This document shows, piece by piece, positions 33,438 through 41,068 of a DNA stretch of 41,068 nt. The notes under the pieces were generated by a model. It had not been told where the DNA came from. It worked only from the letters and a program-made list of their open reading frames with translations, and made no database searches. The position numbers and the translations under genes are program-made. The number at the start of each line of letters is the position of its first letter. Within the stretch, counting starts at the first letter, position 1. This DNA is from Melioribacteraceae bacterium (lineage in GTDB: Bacteria; Bacteroidota; Ignavibacteria; Ignavibacteriales; Melioribacteraceae): positions 1 to 41,068 of the forward strand of contig JANQLA010000359.1 in NCBI GenBank assembly GCA_028280855.1, given 5' to 3'.

Positions 33438-36073
33438 TGAAGAGTAAAAGACCGCCAGTTTTATTTGAATGGTTAATTAAGCTATTCTTCCCGGATAAAG
33501 GTTCTTACTCAACTGTCGGAGATATGCAGGAACAATACACTTATATAAGGAAAACGGATGGGTTTGTTGCCGCAAAATGGTGGTACACTAAGGAAGTACT
33601 TAGGAGTATTGTACCTATGTTTGTTCAATCCATTTTAGGGGGAGTATCCATGATTAAAAATTACTTAAAAATCTCTTACCGAAATCTTATTAGGTATAAG
33701 ACTTATTCCGTGATAAACATTTTGGGTTTAGCAGTTGGTCTAATGTGTTGTATTCTAATTTATTTGTACACGGTTGATGAGTTGTCATACAATAAATTTT
33801 TTGATAATACCGAAAACATTTACCGAATGGTAAACATAAACTTTGATAACAATGGAAACATTACTCGAAAATATCAATCTGGACCGGCTGTCCTTCGTGA
33901 AACACTTCCCGAATATTTTAATGACAGCATTGAAAGAATTACAACTATAATGCACAGGAGCGGGGTAATTAAAAAAGATGATAATATGTTCAATGAAAGA
34001 GTGATGTTTGCGGATCAAAATTTCTTTGAAACATTTTCATATCAATTAATATATGGCAACGCTTCAACTGTATTAAAAGATGAAAATAACATTGTAATAA
34101 CCGAAGAAATCGCAATAAAATATTTCGGGAATGAATTTCCTTTGGGAAAAGAGCTTAAGGGAATATTTGGTGAGGTTGAGAAAGTATTTACTGTTTCCGG
34201 AGTAGTTGGCGAATTAACCTGGAACAGTACGTATAATTTTGATTTTGTTGTTAATATTGAAAACCAAAGATTGTTTTATAATGATAATCCCGGATCGCAT
34301 CGTTTAAAAAACCTTGGTGATTTTTCTTCAACGATTATCGTTACATTAAAAAAAGGTGTAGATGTAAAATCATTAAATGACCAATTTGATAGATATGTCT
34401 CCCAAATTTTTGAAAAAGACCTTCCGCTTCACCGTAGATTCAATAAAATAACAAGTGATCAATTACCGATTACATTCAGGCTTCAGAATATAAGTGAGGT
34501 TCGCTATGATAATTCCGTATACGGCGGAAAGGACATTTCAACACTCTACATATTAATTGCCATAGCATCTATAGTTCTTTTTATAGCATGTATTAATTTT
34601 ATGAATTTATCGATTGGAAGATCTTCGATAAGGTTTAAAGAAGTAGCGGTAAGAAAAGTTATTGGTGCCAAAAGAAGAGATTTATTCAAACAATTCTGGA
34701 GCGAATCAATTTCAATTTCGATGATCTCTATGATGATCGGATTAATACTTACTTATTTCGTTTTACCTTTATTTAATGAATTATCCGGGAAAGAACTTAA
34801 ATTCTCTATGTTTCTTAACTTGGAAAATGTTGGAGTCATACTGTTCCTAGGGATGTTGGTAGGTACTTTTGCGGGAATATATCCTTCACTGATCTTATCC
34901 AAAATTGATCCCGAAAAAATTTTTAGAGGAAGGTTTTATTTCGGCGGAAAAAACATTTTTACAAAATCATTGGTATTAATTCAATTTGCTTTGTCGGTTA
35001 TACTGATCGTTTCAACCATAGTTTTATCCGAACAAATAAATTATATGCTGGGTAAAGATTTAGGATATGATAAAGGCGGTATAGTTACTATTCATGTTCA
35101 GGAAAGAACGCCTGAGAGAAGTCATGCCATTGTGAAGTCGTATTCAGATAAAGTAAAAAATTACAGCTCTATTAACGAAATCAGTTCTACAAGTGATGCT
35201 TTTGGTAAAAATAATATTTCCTATTCTTATATACGTAAAGATGAGCAGCGGGTACTTGTAAGAAGGTACAATGTTGATGATAACTATTTTGACTTGATGA
35301 ATTTGGAGCTTATAGCCGGAAGAGCGTTTTCATCAAGCTTGATTACAGATACAGCTTCTGTAATTATTAATGAAGCTTGTGCAGAGGAACTTGGATTAAC
35401 AAACCCTATTGGTGAAGAAATAAGGCTGTTCAATAAAATTCCGTTAAGAATTATTGGAGTTGTGAAGAATTATAACTTCGAGTCGCTTCATGAAAAAATT
35501 ACCCCGGTAATTTTATACTCACGACCTGACTTTGGCAGATACTTCGTTTTGGTAAGAGTAAATACGTTAAATATTTCCAAAACCATTAAATTTTTGAATT
35601 CAAGTTGGAACGAAGTGAATCCTGCCAAACCATTTAACTATTCATTTCTTGATGACGATTTAAAGATGCTTTATGAAGAAGATAAAAAATGGCAGTCGAT
35701 TATAGGTTTTTCCTCAATGTTGTCCATTTTGATTGCATGTATGGGAGTATTCGGATTAACAACTACCACTATTTCGAAGAAAGTAAAAGAAATTGGAATA
35801 AGAAAAGTTTTAGGTGCCGGTATAATTCAAATAGTACAATTGATTACCAAGGATTTCCTGTTGCTAATTGTTGCGGCTAATATTTTGGCCTGGCCATGTG
35901 CATATTATATTATGAAGAATGTACTTCAAGATTACCACTGTAGAATTTCAATTGGAATAGAATATTTCATGTTTGCCGGAATTTCAACAATTGGAATAGC
36001 TATAATGACAGTGCTTTATTTAACCTTGAAAGCAGCACACAAAAATCCTGTAGAATCCATTAGAACAGAATAA
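33437..36073 (+). CDS. orphan MacB/FtsX-like ABC permease, copy 4 of 5
   Basis: 878 residues. The prefix (1-71) has LFEWLIKLFFPDKGSYSTVG and AAKWWYTKEVLRSIVP; the middle diverges (YIRKTDGFV). The body begins at M72 (MIKNYLKISYRNLIRYKTYS). With copy 5 it shares VEKVFTVS, a CxIxIL-type TM1, SFLDDD/E and ITKSxVxIQFALSV...INYMLxKDLG, so the bodies of 4 and 5 are nearest relatives. Loops SSIRFKEVAVRKVIGAKRRD and KKVKEIGIRKVLGAGI are intact. Ends KNPVESIRTE. Starts on the TAATG junction with copy 3. Codon use is more AT-rich than in copies 1 and 2. Confidence 0.88.
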   Translation: MKSKRPPVLFEWLIKLFFPDKGSYSTVGDMQEQYTYIRKTDGFVAAKWWYTKEVLRSIVPMFVQSILGGVSMIKNYLKISYRNLIRYKTYSVINILGLAVGLMCCILIYLYTVDELSYNKFFDNTENIYRMVNINFDNNGNITRKYQSGPAVLRETLPEYFNDSIERITTIMHRSGVIKKDDNMFNERVMFADQNFFETFSYQLIYGNASTVLKDENNIVITEEIAIKYFGNEFPLGKELKGIFGEVEKVFTVSGVVGELTWNSTYNFDFVVNIENQRLFYNDNPGSHRLKNLGDFSSTIIVTLKKGVDVKSLNDQFDRYVSQIFEKDLPLHRRFNKITSDQLPITFRLQNISEVRYDNSVYGGKDISTLYILIAIASIVLFIACINFMNLSIGRSSIRFKEVAVRKVIGAKRRDLFKQFWSESISISMISMMIGLILTYFVLPLFNELSGKELKFSMFLNLENVGVILFLGMLVGTFAGIYPSLILSKIDPEKIFRGRFYFGGKNIFTKSLVLIQFALSVILIVSTIVLSEQINYMLGKDLGYDKGGIVTIHVQERTPERSHAIVKSYSDKVKNYSSINEISSTSDAFGKNNISYSYIRKDEQRVLVRRYNVDDNYFDLMNLELIAGRAFSSSLITDTASVIINEACAEELGLTNPIGEEIRLFNKIPLRIIGVVKNYNFESLHEKITPVILYSRPDFGRYFVLVRVNTLNISKTIKFLNSSWNEVNPAKPFNYSFLDDDLKMLYEEDKKWQSIIGFSSMLSILIACMGVFGLTTTTISKKVKEIGIRKVLGAGIIQIVQLITKDFLLLIVAANILAWPCAYYIMKNVLQDYHCRISIGIEYFMFAGISTIGIAIMTVLYLTLKAAHKNPVESIRTE
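33638..33652 (+). promoter_or_regulatory. possible internal translation start in copy 4
   Basis: GGGGGAG (33638-33644) five nt before the in-frame ATG of M72, at the prefix/body boundary. The best SD match of the three; here the protein text is LGGVSM, so the run is not forced by the YWGIEM sequence found in copies 3 and 5. Confidence 0.35.
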
Positions 36074-38715
36074 TGAAATCCAAAAAGACAAAGCCGCCAA
36101 TTTTATTCGAATGGCTGATAAAAGTCTTCTTCCCGGATAACGGATCATACTCAACTGTTGGCGATATGCAGGAGCAGTATTCGTATATCAATTCTACCGA
36201 AGGTTTGTTTGCCGCAAAATGGTGGTACACAAAAGAAATGTTAAAAAGTATAATACCTTTATTTACTCACGCTATTTATTGGGGGATAGAAATGCTACTG
36301 AATTACTTAAAGTTGTCTTTTAGAAATCTTACCAGGTATAAATTATTTTCTTTTATCAACATTATTGGCTTAGCACTTGGATTAACATGTACAATACTCA
36401 TTTTTCTTTTTGTTCAAGACGAGCTTTCGTACGATTCATTCCATGAAAACGGCGACAGGATGTACCGTGTTATTTCATTTGATCTTGATAATTCTGGGAA
36501 CCGGAGCGAACGAGCATCTAGAAATTTACCATTAATTACCGGGCCCGAGCTGGCAGAATATTATCCGGAGATTGAAAGCTATAACAGGCAGCGCTACGGG
36601 GCAGGCTTATTTAGAAACGGTAATGAACTTAACAACGAGTATTTTGTCTACACCGACCCTAATTTTTTCACGATGTTTTCTTTCGAACTTTTGGCCGGCA
36701 ATCCCGAAACTTGTCTCAGCTCTGAAAACTCAATTGTACTTACAAAAGAATACGCAGACAAATATTTTGCAGGAGAAAACCCTTTAAACAAAGAGATGGC
36801 GGTAAGATTTGGTGAACTAGAAAAAGTATTTACTGTTTCAGCAATTGCCGAAAACTTACCCTCAAACTCTACGATTTTCGGCAACATATTTATAAACGTT
36901 AACAATCTTAGAATGTTTAACGGCACGGAAGAATATACGCGAAAGTTAACTTTCCACGGGGACTTTTCTTCAAGAATATATTTGAAACTCGCCGAAGGAT
37001 CAAACCCACTTGCGCTTGAAAGAAGAATTGGCAGCTTTATTAACCAGTATTTTTTTAGCGAGCTAGACAAAATGCGCAAATACAATGAGGTAGATGCCGA
37101 CAAATTACCTTTTACGCTCGCTTTGCAAAAACTGGAGAACATGCACCTTGACTCTTTCGTTCGCGGAGCAAGCGACATACAATATTCTTATATACTTTCC
37201 GGTATTGCACTGATTGTACTACTAATAGCTTGCATAAATTTTGTTAATATATCGTTAGCAAGATTCTCTACCCGCTTCAAAGAAATCGGTGTCCGAAAGC
37301 TATTGGGCGCTGTAAAATCACAGCTAGTTAAGCAATTTTGGAGCGAGTCCGTATTAATTACATCTCTCTCACTTCTTGTCGGCTTACTGGTTACATATTT
37401 CTTGTTACCGACCTTCAACGAGGTTGCTAGAAAGAACTTGAGTCTTGACGCGGTTTTCACCAGCAGCAGTTTATACTTTTTCATCTCACTAGCGCTAATC
37501 GTCGGAATTGCGGCGGGAAGTTTTCCTGCATTAATCATGTCGCGACTTCAGCCTGCTCAAATTATCCGTGGAGTACAAAAAGTATCGGGGAAAAGTATTA
37601 TAACTAAATCGTCAGTCGTAATACAATTTGCTTTGTCGGTATTTCTGCTTGTATCTACTTACATTCTCAGTAGCCAAATTAACTACATGCTTACGAAGGA
37701 TTTAGGTTTCCAAAAAAACGGAATAATGGTTATTGAGCTTCCTCACTCAGACTCTAGAATGAATTATAAAGCTGCTCAACTATACAAAAACGAGATAAAC
37801 AATAATCCCGGAATTAAAAGCGTGAGTTACACAAATGCATCTTTCGCAGGCAACCATTCTCAAGGTTCTTACTGCTACTACGAGGATAAACAAATTGCTA
37901 CTTATAGATACAACATAGATTACAATTATTTGGAAACAATGGGAATAAAACTTTTTAGCGGAAGAATGTTAAGTGAAAAGAGATCAACGGATACGGCGGC
38001 AATTATAGTCAATAAGGCGTTTGTAAAAGAAATGGGCATTGATGATCCGCTTAATAAAGTTGTTAAACTGCACGATGAAATTCCGTTGACTATTGTCGGT
38101 GTTATAAAAGATATTAACTTCCAGTCGCTTGCCGATAATATTATGCCTGCTATCTTTTACCATATTCCAAGTGAAAGTTGGAATACAATGCTTGTGAATA
38201 TGAATACAAGCGATATTGCCGGCAACATAGATTTCCTGAAAAGTACTTTTTACAATCTCTTTCCTGCGAAACCTTTTGAATATTCTTTTCTTGATGAAGA
38301 TATAAATTCATTCTATAGAAAAGAGAAAAGATGGAACACTATTATTACAGCTTCTTCCGTATTTGCTTTGTTAATCGCTTGTATGGGAATTTTTGCGCTT
38401 ACATCAATTTCAGTTGTTAAACGAACAAAAGAAATTGGAGTAAGAAAAGTGTTAGGGGCAAGTACTTTACAAATGGTTAATCTTGTTACAAGGGAGTTTG
38501 TAATATTTGTTGTAATCGCGAACTTAATTGCCTGGCCTTTTGCCTATTACGTGATGAATTCCTACTTAGCCGATTATGTTTATCGAATTTCAATAGACGC
38601 ACATCATTTTATAATAGTTGGAATTCTTTCATTGATAACAGCTCTGACAACGGTTTTTTCTTTGACGTTTCGTGCCTCAAGAGCAAACCCGGTGGATTCA
38701 TTGAAGGTCGAATAA
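36073..38715 (+). CDS. orphan MacB/FtsX-like ABC permease, copy 5 of 5
   Basis: 880 residues; starts on a TAATG junction with copy 4 and closes the array. The prefix (1-73) ILFEWLIKVFFPDNGSYSTVG...INSTEGLFAAKWWYTKE...YWGIEM differs from that of copy 3 at only about 13 of 74 positions; the DNA of 36148-36294 is about 92% identical to copy 3. The body begins at M74 (MLLNYLKLSFRNLTRYKLF) and is closest to copy 4. Loops FSTRFKEIGVRKLLGAVKS and KRTKEIGVRKVLGASTLQ are intact, and the protein ends ANPVDSLKVE. Eight helices as in the others. A 60-nt gap with a weak GCTCA...TGAGC hairpin separates it from the peptidase gene. Confidence 0.88.
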   Translation: MKSKKTKPPILFEWLIKVFFPDNGSYSTVGDMQEQYSYINSTEGLFAAKWWYTKEMLKSIIPLFTHAIYWGIEMLLNYLKLSFRNLTRYKLFSFINIIGLALGLTCTILIFLFVQDELSYDSFHENGDRMYRVISFDLDNSGNRSERASRNLPLITGPELAEYYPEIESYNRQRYGAGLFRNGNELNNEYFVYTDPNFFTMFSFELLAGNPETCLSSENSIVLTKEYADKYFAGENPLNKEMAVRFGELEKVFTVSAIAENLPSNSTIFGNIFINVNNLRMFNGTEEYTRKLTFHGDFSSRIYLKLAEGSNPLALERRIGSFINQYFFSELDKMRKYNEVDADKLPFTLALQKLENMHLDSFVRGASDIQYSYILSGIALIVLLIACINFVNISLARFSTRFKEIGVRKLLGAVKSQLVKQFWSESVLITSLSLLVGLLVTYFLLPTFNEVARKNLSLDAVFTSSSLYFFISLALIVGIAAGSFPALIMSRLQPAQIIRGVQKVSGKSIITKSSVVIQFALSVFLLVSTYILSSQINYMLTKDLGFQKNGIMVIELPHSDSRMNYKAAQLYKNEINNNPGIKSVSYTNASFAGNHSQGSYCYYEDKQIATYRYNIDYNYLETMGIKLFSGRMLSEKRSTDTAAIIVNKAFVKEMGIDDPLNKVVKLHDEIPLTIVGVIKDINFQSLADNIMPAIFYHIPSESWNTMLVNMNTSDIAGNIDFLKSTFYNLFPAKPFEYSFLDEDINSFYRKEKRWNTIITASSVFALLIACMGIFALTSISVVKRTKEIGVRKVLGASTLQMVNLVTREFVIFVVIANLIAWPFAYYVMNSYLADYVYRISIDAHHFIIVGILSLITALTTVFSLTFRASRANPVDSLKVE
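36281..36294 (+). promoter_or_regulatory. possible internal translation start in copy 5
   Basis: GGGGGA (36281-36286) 5 nt before the in-frame ATG of M74, the same 14-nt sequence GGGGGATAGAAATG as in copy 3. Confidence 0.3.
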
Positions 38716-38775
38716 ATAATTCGGTTTTAGCGACGAGTTTTATAAATTGCTCATTAAATATTAATTGAGCGGGTG

Positions 38776-39750
38776 ATGAAAAAAAATAATTTTTATGACA
38801 TTGGTAACATAAAACTCGGTCACGCACAAAACTTTGAAGCTGCTACGGGATGCACCGTTTTAATTTGTGAGGATGGTGCTGTCGCCGGTGTAGATGTTCG
38901 CGGAGGTGCGCCGGGAACCCGCGAAACTGATTTGCTTAATCCTGTTAATCTTGTTGAGAAAGTTCATGCAATTTTTTTATCCGGTGGAAGCGCATTTGGA
39001 CTTGATGCTGCCGCTGGGGTTGCAAAGTATCTCGAAGAAAATGGCATCGGCTTCGATGTCGGTGTTACAAATGTTCCGATAGTACCTGCCGCGGTTTTGT
39101 TTGATTTGAGTATTGGCGACCATCGTGTTCGTCCCGATTCAGCAATGGGCTACGAAGCATGTCTTAATGCAATCACAGATGAATCACAACAAGGAAATAT
39201 TGGCGTCGGAACGGGATGTACGGTTGGTAAAATAACAGGAATGGAAAGGGCAATGAAAGGCGGATTCGGGATGGCGTCATTTCAGCAGGGTGACTTGAAG
39301 GTTGGGGCTATGGTTGCCGTTAATTGTTTGGGCGATGTAATTGATCCCTCGACAAACAATAAAATTGCCGGATTGTTAAACCCGGAGAAAATAACTTTTC
39401 TAGATACTGAAGAATATATGCTTAATCAAATTAAGAGCGATTCAAATGTATTCTCCGGCAACACCACTATAGGCGCTGTAATAACAAACGTAAAGCTAAC
39501 GAAAGCACAAGCAACGAAATTATCGTCAATGACACACGATGCCTTTGCGCGTTGCATTCGACCATCGCACACAATGTTTGACGGCGATACGATATTCGCT
39601 TTGTCGGTTGGCGAATTAGAGGTTGATTTAACTACTGTTGGGATTATTGCAAACCACGTAATGGAAAAAGCTATTATTAATGCAATTATAGATGCCGAAA
39701 CTTTGCACGGAGTAAAGTGTAGGAAAGATCTGATTAGAGAGGAAAGCTAA
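38776..39750 (+). CDS. P1-family peptidase (DmpA/NylC-like N-terminal nucleophile hydrolase)
   Basis: Self-cleaving amidase/aminopeptidase of the S58/P1 (DmpA, BapA, NylC) superfamily; relatives release N-terminal residues or cut amides, beta-peptides or nylon oligomers. Family segments: GHAQNFEAATGCTVLICEDG (N-terminal), VRGGAPGTRETDLL, AIFLSGGSAFGLDAAAGV and VPAAVLFDL. The cleavage site is N230-T231 in SGNTTIGAVITNV; Thr231 would become the nucleophile of the beta chain. No signal peptide, so cytoplasmic. ATG at 38776 is preferred over a GTG three bases earlier. The msrB start follows its stop directly without a gap. The natural substrate is unknown. Confidence 0.87.
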   Translation: MKKNNFYDIGNIKLGHAQNFEAATGCTVLICEDGAVAGVDVRGGAPGTRETDLLNPVNLVEKVHAIFLSGGSAFGLDAAAGVAKYLEENGIGFDVGVTNVPIVPAAVLFDLSIGDHRVRPDSAMGYEACLNAITDESQQGNIGVGTGCTVGKITGMERAMKGGFGMASFQQGDLKVGAMVAVNCLGDVIDPSTNNKIAGLLNPEKITFLDTEEYMLNQIKSDSNVFSGNTTIGAVITNVKLTKAQATKLSSMTHDAFARCIRPSHTMFDGDTIFALSVGELEVDLTTVGIIANHVMEKAIINAIIDAETLHGVKCRKDLIREES

Positions 39751-40209
39751 ATGAAACGAATTACTACACTTTTGTTGTTTATAATTGTATCAAAAATAAT
39801 AATCGGACAATCAAAAGTGGAATACAACAAGCTTACTCCGGAAGAGGAGAAAGTAATAATTCACAAAGGAACCGAGTATCCGTTCACCGGCGAATACACT
39901 AACAACAAACAACCCGGCACATATATTTGCAGGCAATGCAACACCCCTCTCTATAAGTCCGAAGATAAATTCGATTCAAATTGTGGCTGGCCGAGTTTTG
40001 ACGATGAAATAAACAGCGCGGTTAAACGCGAAGTTGATGCCGACGGCAGACGCACTGAGATTTTATGCAATAATTGCAACGGACATCTCGGACATGTTTT
40101 TATCGGCGAAAGATTTACCGAAAAGAATACACGGCATTGTGTTAATTCGATTTCGATGATATTTGTTAAAGAAGGGGAATCTTTACCGGCGATTATAAAA
40201 TTAGATTAA
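39751..40209 (+). CDS. msrB: exported peptide-methionine (R)-S-oxide reductase
   Basis: Reduces the R form of methionine sulfoxide in proteins. A signal peptide ([20 protein letters not shown]) makes it a periplasmic enzyme that would repair oxidised envelope proteins. The domain is complete: zinc cysteines C60/C63 (YICRQC) and C106/C109 (LCNNC), CGWPSF with C78, GHLGHVF, and the catalytic C130 in [10 protein letters not shown]. At 152 residues it is an MsrB domain plus leader, with no MsrA fusion. The ATG immediately follows the TAA of the P1 peptidase gene, so the two are co-transcribed. Confidence 0.93.
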   Translation: MKRITTLLLFIIVSKIIIGQSKVEYNKLTPEEEKVIIHKGTEYPFTGEYTNNKQPGTYICRQCNTPLYKSEDKFDSNCGWPSFDDEINSAVKREVDADGRRTEILCNNCNGHLGHVFIGERFTEKNTRHCVNSISMIFVKEGESLPAIIKLD

Positions 40210-40214
40210 GTAAT

Positions 40215-40302
40215 TTGCCACTAAGTCGCGAAGGCTCAAAGAAAAGACCAAAGCAAAATATGTTTTTTTGTAATCCATAGTGTCTTGGCGCCTTGGTGGC
40301 GA
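40215..40302. repeat. inverted-repeat element B (MITE-like)
   Basis: The left end TTGCCACTAAGTCGCGAAGG... (40215-40238) and the complement of the right end, TCGCCACCAAGGCGCCAAGA... (40279-40302), match at 17 of 24 bases. The element is 88 bp long with an AT-rich interior, directly after msrB (6 nt from its stop) and in front of the alkD remnant. It belongs to the same family as element A and may serve as a terminator for msrB. Confidence 0.6.
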
Positions 40303-40316
40303 AAATAAATTGTAAT

Positions 40317-40929
40317 TTATTTAATCAAACGTAATGCTTCGCACTCACAAAGCTTCGGAGATTCAACAAATTTTGTTACTGCATACGCATTTTTTTTGAG
40401 TATTCCCTCAACGCCCACCCGATTCCTTTGCGGATGAAGAACTCGTTTTCATTAGCTAATTGTTTAATGTATTTAAATAACAAATCGACATCGGTTGTAT
40501 CCTTGTACCTAAGCTGCAAAAGTATAGTTGTCCTTTGAAGCCATATGTTTTCAGAGTTCATTCATTTTTTTGTTTTAGGAATAATCAATTGAGGATACGA
40601 TTTAAAGAATGGACCAACCAGGTTTATTGCTATTCCATCCACCGAGTCCCACCATGATTTACTAACAATCAGGAATTCCAACAAATCAATATCCGGCTCT
40701 TCGAAATTCTTTTTGTACTTTTCCAGCAATGAAATTGTCAAATATTGAAGTTCTCTTTGAGGTAGTTGCCATAGTGATTTAACGACTTCTCCCAGTACAT
40801 CCCTTCCAGGTAAACTTTCTTTTCGCAAAAATGGTTTAGATATTTCTTTACGAAGCGATAACTTAATATCAAAAAATCGAATTTATCCTTCATCCATTTC
40901 TTCATTCGGTTATGAACAACAGGATTTAT
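40317..40929 (-). pseudogene. alkD: DNA alkylation repair protein AlkD, decayed
   Basis: Read from right to left, the fragments join to an almost complete AlkD: NPVVHNRMKKWMKDKFDF; a one-base loss in a T6 run (40871-40876); FDIKLSLRKEISKPFLRKES and on to LLEFLIVSKSWWDSVDGIAI; an in-frame TGA at 40562-40564, where AlkD has Trp (TGG to TGA); MNSENIWLQRTTILLQLRYK...WALREYSKK; a one-base loss in an A8 run (40390-40397 on the plus strand); then NAYAVTKFVESPKLCECEAL, ending at 40317. Upstream of NPVV the frame meets TAA and has no start codon, so the N-terminus is gone as well. AlkD is a HEAT-like repeat DNA glycosylase that removes alkylated bases; WWDSVDG is its signature. Three or more lesions make it non-functional. 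Confidence 0.85.
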
Positions 40930-41032
40930 TTATTCGGAACATTACAGGCCAGGCTTATATAAGTTCGTCACATTCAAAAATTTGTAATTAACAAAAGTTA
41001 TTATCCTGCAATGCAGATTTACGAAATGTTAG

Positions 41033-41040
41033 TATATTTG
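41033..41040 (+). promoter_or_regulatory. candidate -7 box at the right edge
   Basis: TATATTTG fits the Bacteroidota TAnnTTTG box. The gene it would serve lies beyond the window; no clear -33 TTG was found 19-23 nt upstream. The rest of 40930-41068 shows nothing recognisable. Confidence 0.3.
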
Positions 41041-41068
41041 CCTCACTGCGAGCAGTTAGTACCGGAAT

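Noticed and set aside
36648..37178. 176-codon minus-strand frame inside permease copy 5
   Set aside because: Shadow of the permease; no homology-like pattern and no equivalent in the other four copies.
38749..38770. GCTCA...TGAGC inverted repeat after permease copy 5
   Set aside because: Only five paired bases at the base of an AT-rich, mismatched stem; too weak to call a terminator and it overlaps the RBS of the next gene.
40376..40828. Two separate small genes at the right end
   Set aside because: They are contiguous, in the same frame, and together match one AlkD interrupted by TGA.

Overview
The window looks like chromosome of an AT-rich member of the Bacteroidota/Ignavibacteriota group, most likely Ignavibacteria. 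The best single clue is the secreted protein at 21128-22078. Its C-terminus carries a type IX secretion (T9SS) sorting domain with NYPNPFNPATKIQYSIP, a YDxLGNEVATLVNE core and an SSGLYLYTLSAGG...KTNKMMLIK tail, a wording typical of Ignavibacteria. A beta-propeller histidine kinase, DUF1684 and beta-lactamase-fold lipoproteins and TAnnTTTG-like promoters fit. There is no ribosomal or other marker gene, so the assignment is an inference.

Layout. 1-2282: end of a flavin amine oxidase, a pentapeptide-repeat protein, and the wreck of a HigB-HigA toxin-antitoxin pair. 2424-3494: a Fic protein whose start lies in a 30-nt direct repeat. 3642-9973: a five-gene surface-glycan operon (two GT2 and one GT4 glycosyltransferases, a glucuronyl C5-epimerase-like protein, an AsnB-type amidotransferase). 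9974-10449: a 476-bp cassette made of a DUF559 nuclease-like gene between imperfect inverted repeats, filling the gap between two convergent genes. 10453-16938: a DUF1684 lipoprotein, two serine hydrolases of the beta-lactamase fold, a hypothetical exported protein, and an arginine deiminase with a PD-(D/E)XK nuclease-like gene downstream. 17076-20995: a propeller-type sensor kinase and its LuxR-type response regulator. 21128-23424: a T9SS cargo protein, a small membrane protein and an OmpA-like protein. 23426-24862: a convergent SDR/DUF2867 protein.

25210-38715 is the most striking part: a PadR-type repressor gene followed by five consecutive MacB/FtsX-like permeases of almost the same length (876-881 aa). 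They are joined by overlaps of 1-8 nt and have no ATPase gene. All share an N-terminal prefix domain of about 72 residues. The prefixes of copies 3 and 5 are about 92% identical in DNA over about 150 nt, although the body of copy 5 resembles copy 4, which is a mosaic pattern. In copies 3-5 a G-rich Shine-Dalgarno-like sequence precedes an in-frame ATG exactly where an ordinary prefix-less permease would begin. The layout recalls the duplicated orphan permease arrays with PadR regulators known from Acidobacteria.

38776-40209 holds a P1-family peptidase and an exported methionine sulfoxide reductase B. The right end is a decayed alkD gene (40317-40929) next to a short inverted-repeat element related to the one in front of padR. 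No rRNA, tRNA, CRISPR array or transposase was found.
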